A DNA stretch of 64,000 nt from Leadbettera azotonutricia ZAS-9 (GTDB lineage Bacteria > Spirochaetota > Spirochaetia > Treponematales > Breznakiellaceae). A program made the translations under genes and the position numbers. Below, in pieces: positions 62,835-64,000 of the stretch (positions are counted from its first letter, which is position 1; each line of letters starts with the position of its first letter). Location of the stretch: NCBI RefSeq assembly GCF_000214355.1, contig NC_015577.1, positions 1-64,000 on the forward strand, written 5' to 3'. The notes below the pieces were generated by a model. That model did no database searches, had not been told where the DNA came from, and was given only the letters and a program-made list of their open reading frames with translations.

Positions 62835-64000
62835 ATGGTTTTCAAGAACGGGAAAAACGTCAAGGTCGGCATTGTGGGCCTGGGCGGCAGGGGCAGGAGC
62901 CAAATGTCGGTGCTTCTCGATATGGAAGATGTTGAGGTCGCCGCTGTCTGCGATGTGTACGAAGACCGGGCCGAAGCAGGCAAAAAGCTGGTACAGGAAA
63001 AGCGGGGCAAGGCCCCCTTTAAAACCACTGATTTCAAAGAGCTTCTAAAGCAGGACCTTGAATCAGTGGTCATTACCTGTTCCTGGGAAAACCACATCAC
63101 TGTTGCAATCGCCGCCATGGAAGCGGGCAAACAGGTTGCCATGGAAGTAGGAGGCGCCTCTTCCCTGAATGAATGCTGGTCCTTGGTCCGCACTGCCGAA
63201 AAAACGGGAAAAACCTGCATGCTCCTTGAAAACTGCTGTTACGGCAAAGAGGAGATGCAGATCCTCAACATGGTAAAGAAAGGCCTTTTCGGCGAAGTCA
63301 TCCATTGTCAGGGCGGCTATCACCATGATCTCCGGGAAGAAGTGGGATGGGGCGACAGGGATCGCCATTACAGGCAGAACCATTTTCATCACCGCAACGG
63401 CGAGCTCTACCCCACCCACGAACTCGGGCCTATTGCAAAAGTCCTGGATATAAACAGGGGCAACCGTATGGTGTACCTCACCGCCATGGCCAGCAAAGCC
63501 CGGGGCATGAAGCTGTGGGCCGAGAAAAACCGCCCCGGAGACCCTGTCGGCACATTTGACTGGAACGAAGGCGACATTGTCACTACCAGCATACGCTGCG
63601 CCAACGGCGAAACCATAATCCTGAGCCACGACTGCACATTGCCCAGGCCCTATTCCCGGGGCGGCTATGTGCATGGCACAAAAGGTATATGGATGGAAGA
63701 CAACGCCTCGGTGTTCCTTGAGGGCCTAAGCCCCGAAAACGAAAACTACTGGACTCACGCTATCTGGGAACCCTTCCAAAAATACGAGGATCAATACGGC
63801 CATCCCCTCTGGAAAGCCTACGAAAATTACGGCGTCCGGGGAGGGCATGACGGCATGGATTTCCTGGTGCTCCGGGCTTTTGTGGAAAGCGTGCAAAACA
63901 GGACTCCCGCGCCTATCGATGTGTACGATGCCGCAAGCTGGATGGCCATAACCTGCCTGAGCGAAATGTCCATTTCCCGGGGCAGCATGCCTGTGGATAT
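62835..64000 (+). CDS. Gfo/Idh/MocA-family protein, GH109-like; runs off the edge
   Basis: An open frame from ATG 62835 (GGAGG upstream) reaches the window end without a stop, giving at least 388 residues. It has an N-terminal Rossmann motif (VKVGIVGLGGRGRSQ) and the GH109-type motifs GGYHHDLRE, ELYPTHELGPIAKVLDINRG and RGGHDGMDFLVLRAF. GH109 enzymes cleave alpha-N-acetylgalactosamine by an NAD-dependent step. The common YPTHGLGP motif here has Glu for Gly. No signal peptide is seen. It follows nfnB by 15 bp. Confidence 0.82.
   Translation, partial: MVFKNGKNVKVGIVGLGGRGRSQMSVLLDMEDVEVAAVCDVYEDRAEAGKKLVQEKRGKAPFKTTDFKELLKQDLESVVITCSWENHITVAIAAMEAGKQVAMEVGGASSLNECWSLVRTAEKTGKTCMLLENCCYGKEEMQILNMVKKGLFGEVIHCQGGYHHDLREEVGWGDRDRHYRQNHFHHRNGELYPTHELGPIAKVLDINRGNRMVYLTAMASKARGMKLWAEKNRPGDPVGTFDWNEGDIVTTSIRCANGETIILSHDCTLPRPYSRGGYVHGTKGIWMEDNASVFLEGLSPENENYWTHAIWEPFQKYEDQYGHPLWKAYENYGVRGGHDGMDFLVLRAFVESVQNRTPAPIDVYDAASWMAITCLSEMSISRGSMPVD

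Noticed and set aside
1-64000. CRISPR arrays, prophage or rRNA operons
   Set aside because: No regularly spaced direct repeats, phage structural genes or conserved rRNA segments were seen on either strand.

Overview
The window reads as the replication-origin end of a spirochaete chromosome, most probably a Treponema of the gut-dwelling kind (inference). It opens with an origin-like leader followed by dnaA, dnaN, recF and a DUF721 (DciA-like) gene, the order usual at spirochaete origins. A large TPR protein with the layout of the spirochaetal flagellar collar proteins lies further on. Base composition is near 50% GC by eye, but several islands are clearly AT-rich: the adenine methyltransferase at 8.8 kb, the broken phosphoesterase at 32 kb and the flavin oxidoreductase at 56.6 kb. 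The gene set is that of an anaerobic sugar user: Nfn-type transhydrogenase, radical SAM enzyme, ferredoxin-type aldo/keto reductase and many sugar ABC systems. No oxygen-respiration gene is visible. No CRISPR array, rRNA or prophage was seen.

Layout. 1-5.7 kb: origin leader, dnaA-dnaN-recF-DUF721, then a PflX-type radical SAM gene. 5.7-17.1 kb: a DUF2804 gene, a 698-residue protein of unknown function, an orphan N6-adenine methyltransferase, a PrsW-like membrane protein, a shikimate-kinase-like protein, a TPR/zinc/AT-hook protein divergent from a membrane-anchored solute-binding protein, a glycosylasparaginase and a SpoU methyltransferase. 17.1-24.8 kb (minus strand): one operon of ribose-type ABC transporter, UroD/MtaA-type methyltransferase and a YesM/YesN two-component pair. 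25.2-28.8 kb: a MalFG-type ABC operon with a four-helix-bundle gene at its end. 28.8-33.1 kb: HAD phosphatase, aldo/keto reductase with ferredoxin domain, DUF362 lipoprotein, a structured non-coding stretch, a frameshifted phosphoesterase and a lone CheY-like regulator. 33.2-40.3 kb: a second ribose-type ABC operon facing mmsA/iolA, iolB and a transaldolase-like gene, probably a myo-inositol uptake and degradation locus. 40.3-46.8 kb: a complete pstSCAB-phoU-phoB-phoR operon preceded by an 11-bp phased Pho box. 46.8-55.1 kb: a glycogen-binding-domain protein, the FlcA-like TPR protein, tRNA-Val(CAC), an outer-membrane protein behind two tandem palindromes, a UroD-family remnant and ftsH. 55.2-56.5 kb: an intact IS256-family element with 8-bp target duplication, lying inside a hairpin downstream of ftsH. 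56.6-64 kb: an Old Yellow Enzyme relative, a GH36 alpha-galactosidase, a Holliday-junction-nuclease-like gene, nfnAB and a GH109-like oxidoreductase/glycosidase running off the right edge.

How the parts fit. The window combines core replication genes with carbohydrate scavenging (four solute-binding proteins, GH36, GH109-like, iol genes), phosphate-starvation control and anaerobic redox balancing. The most promising leads are the MtaA-like enzyme embedded in a sugar ABC/YesMN operon, the transaldolase-like enzyme in the iol cluster, the tandem 22-bp palindromes before the outer-membrane protein, and the TPR protein with paired zinc and AT-hook motifs. I found no gene set that is clearly a wholly new system. 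These are hypotheses from sequence reading alone; no database search was run.
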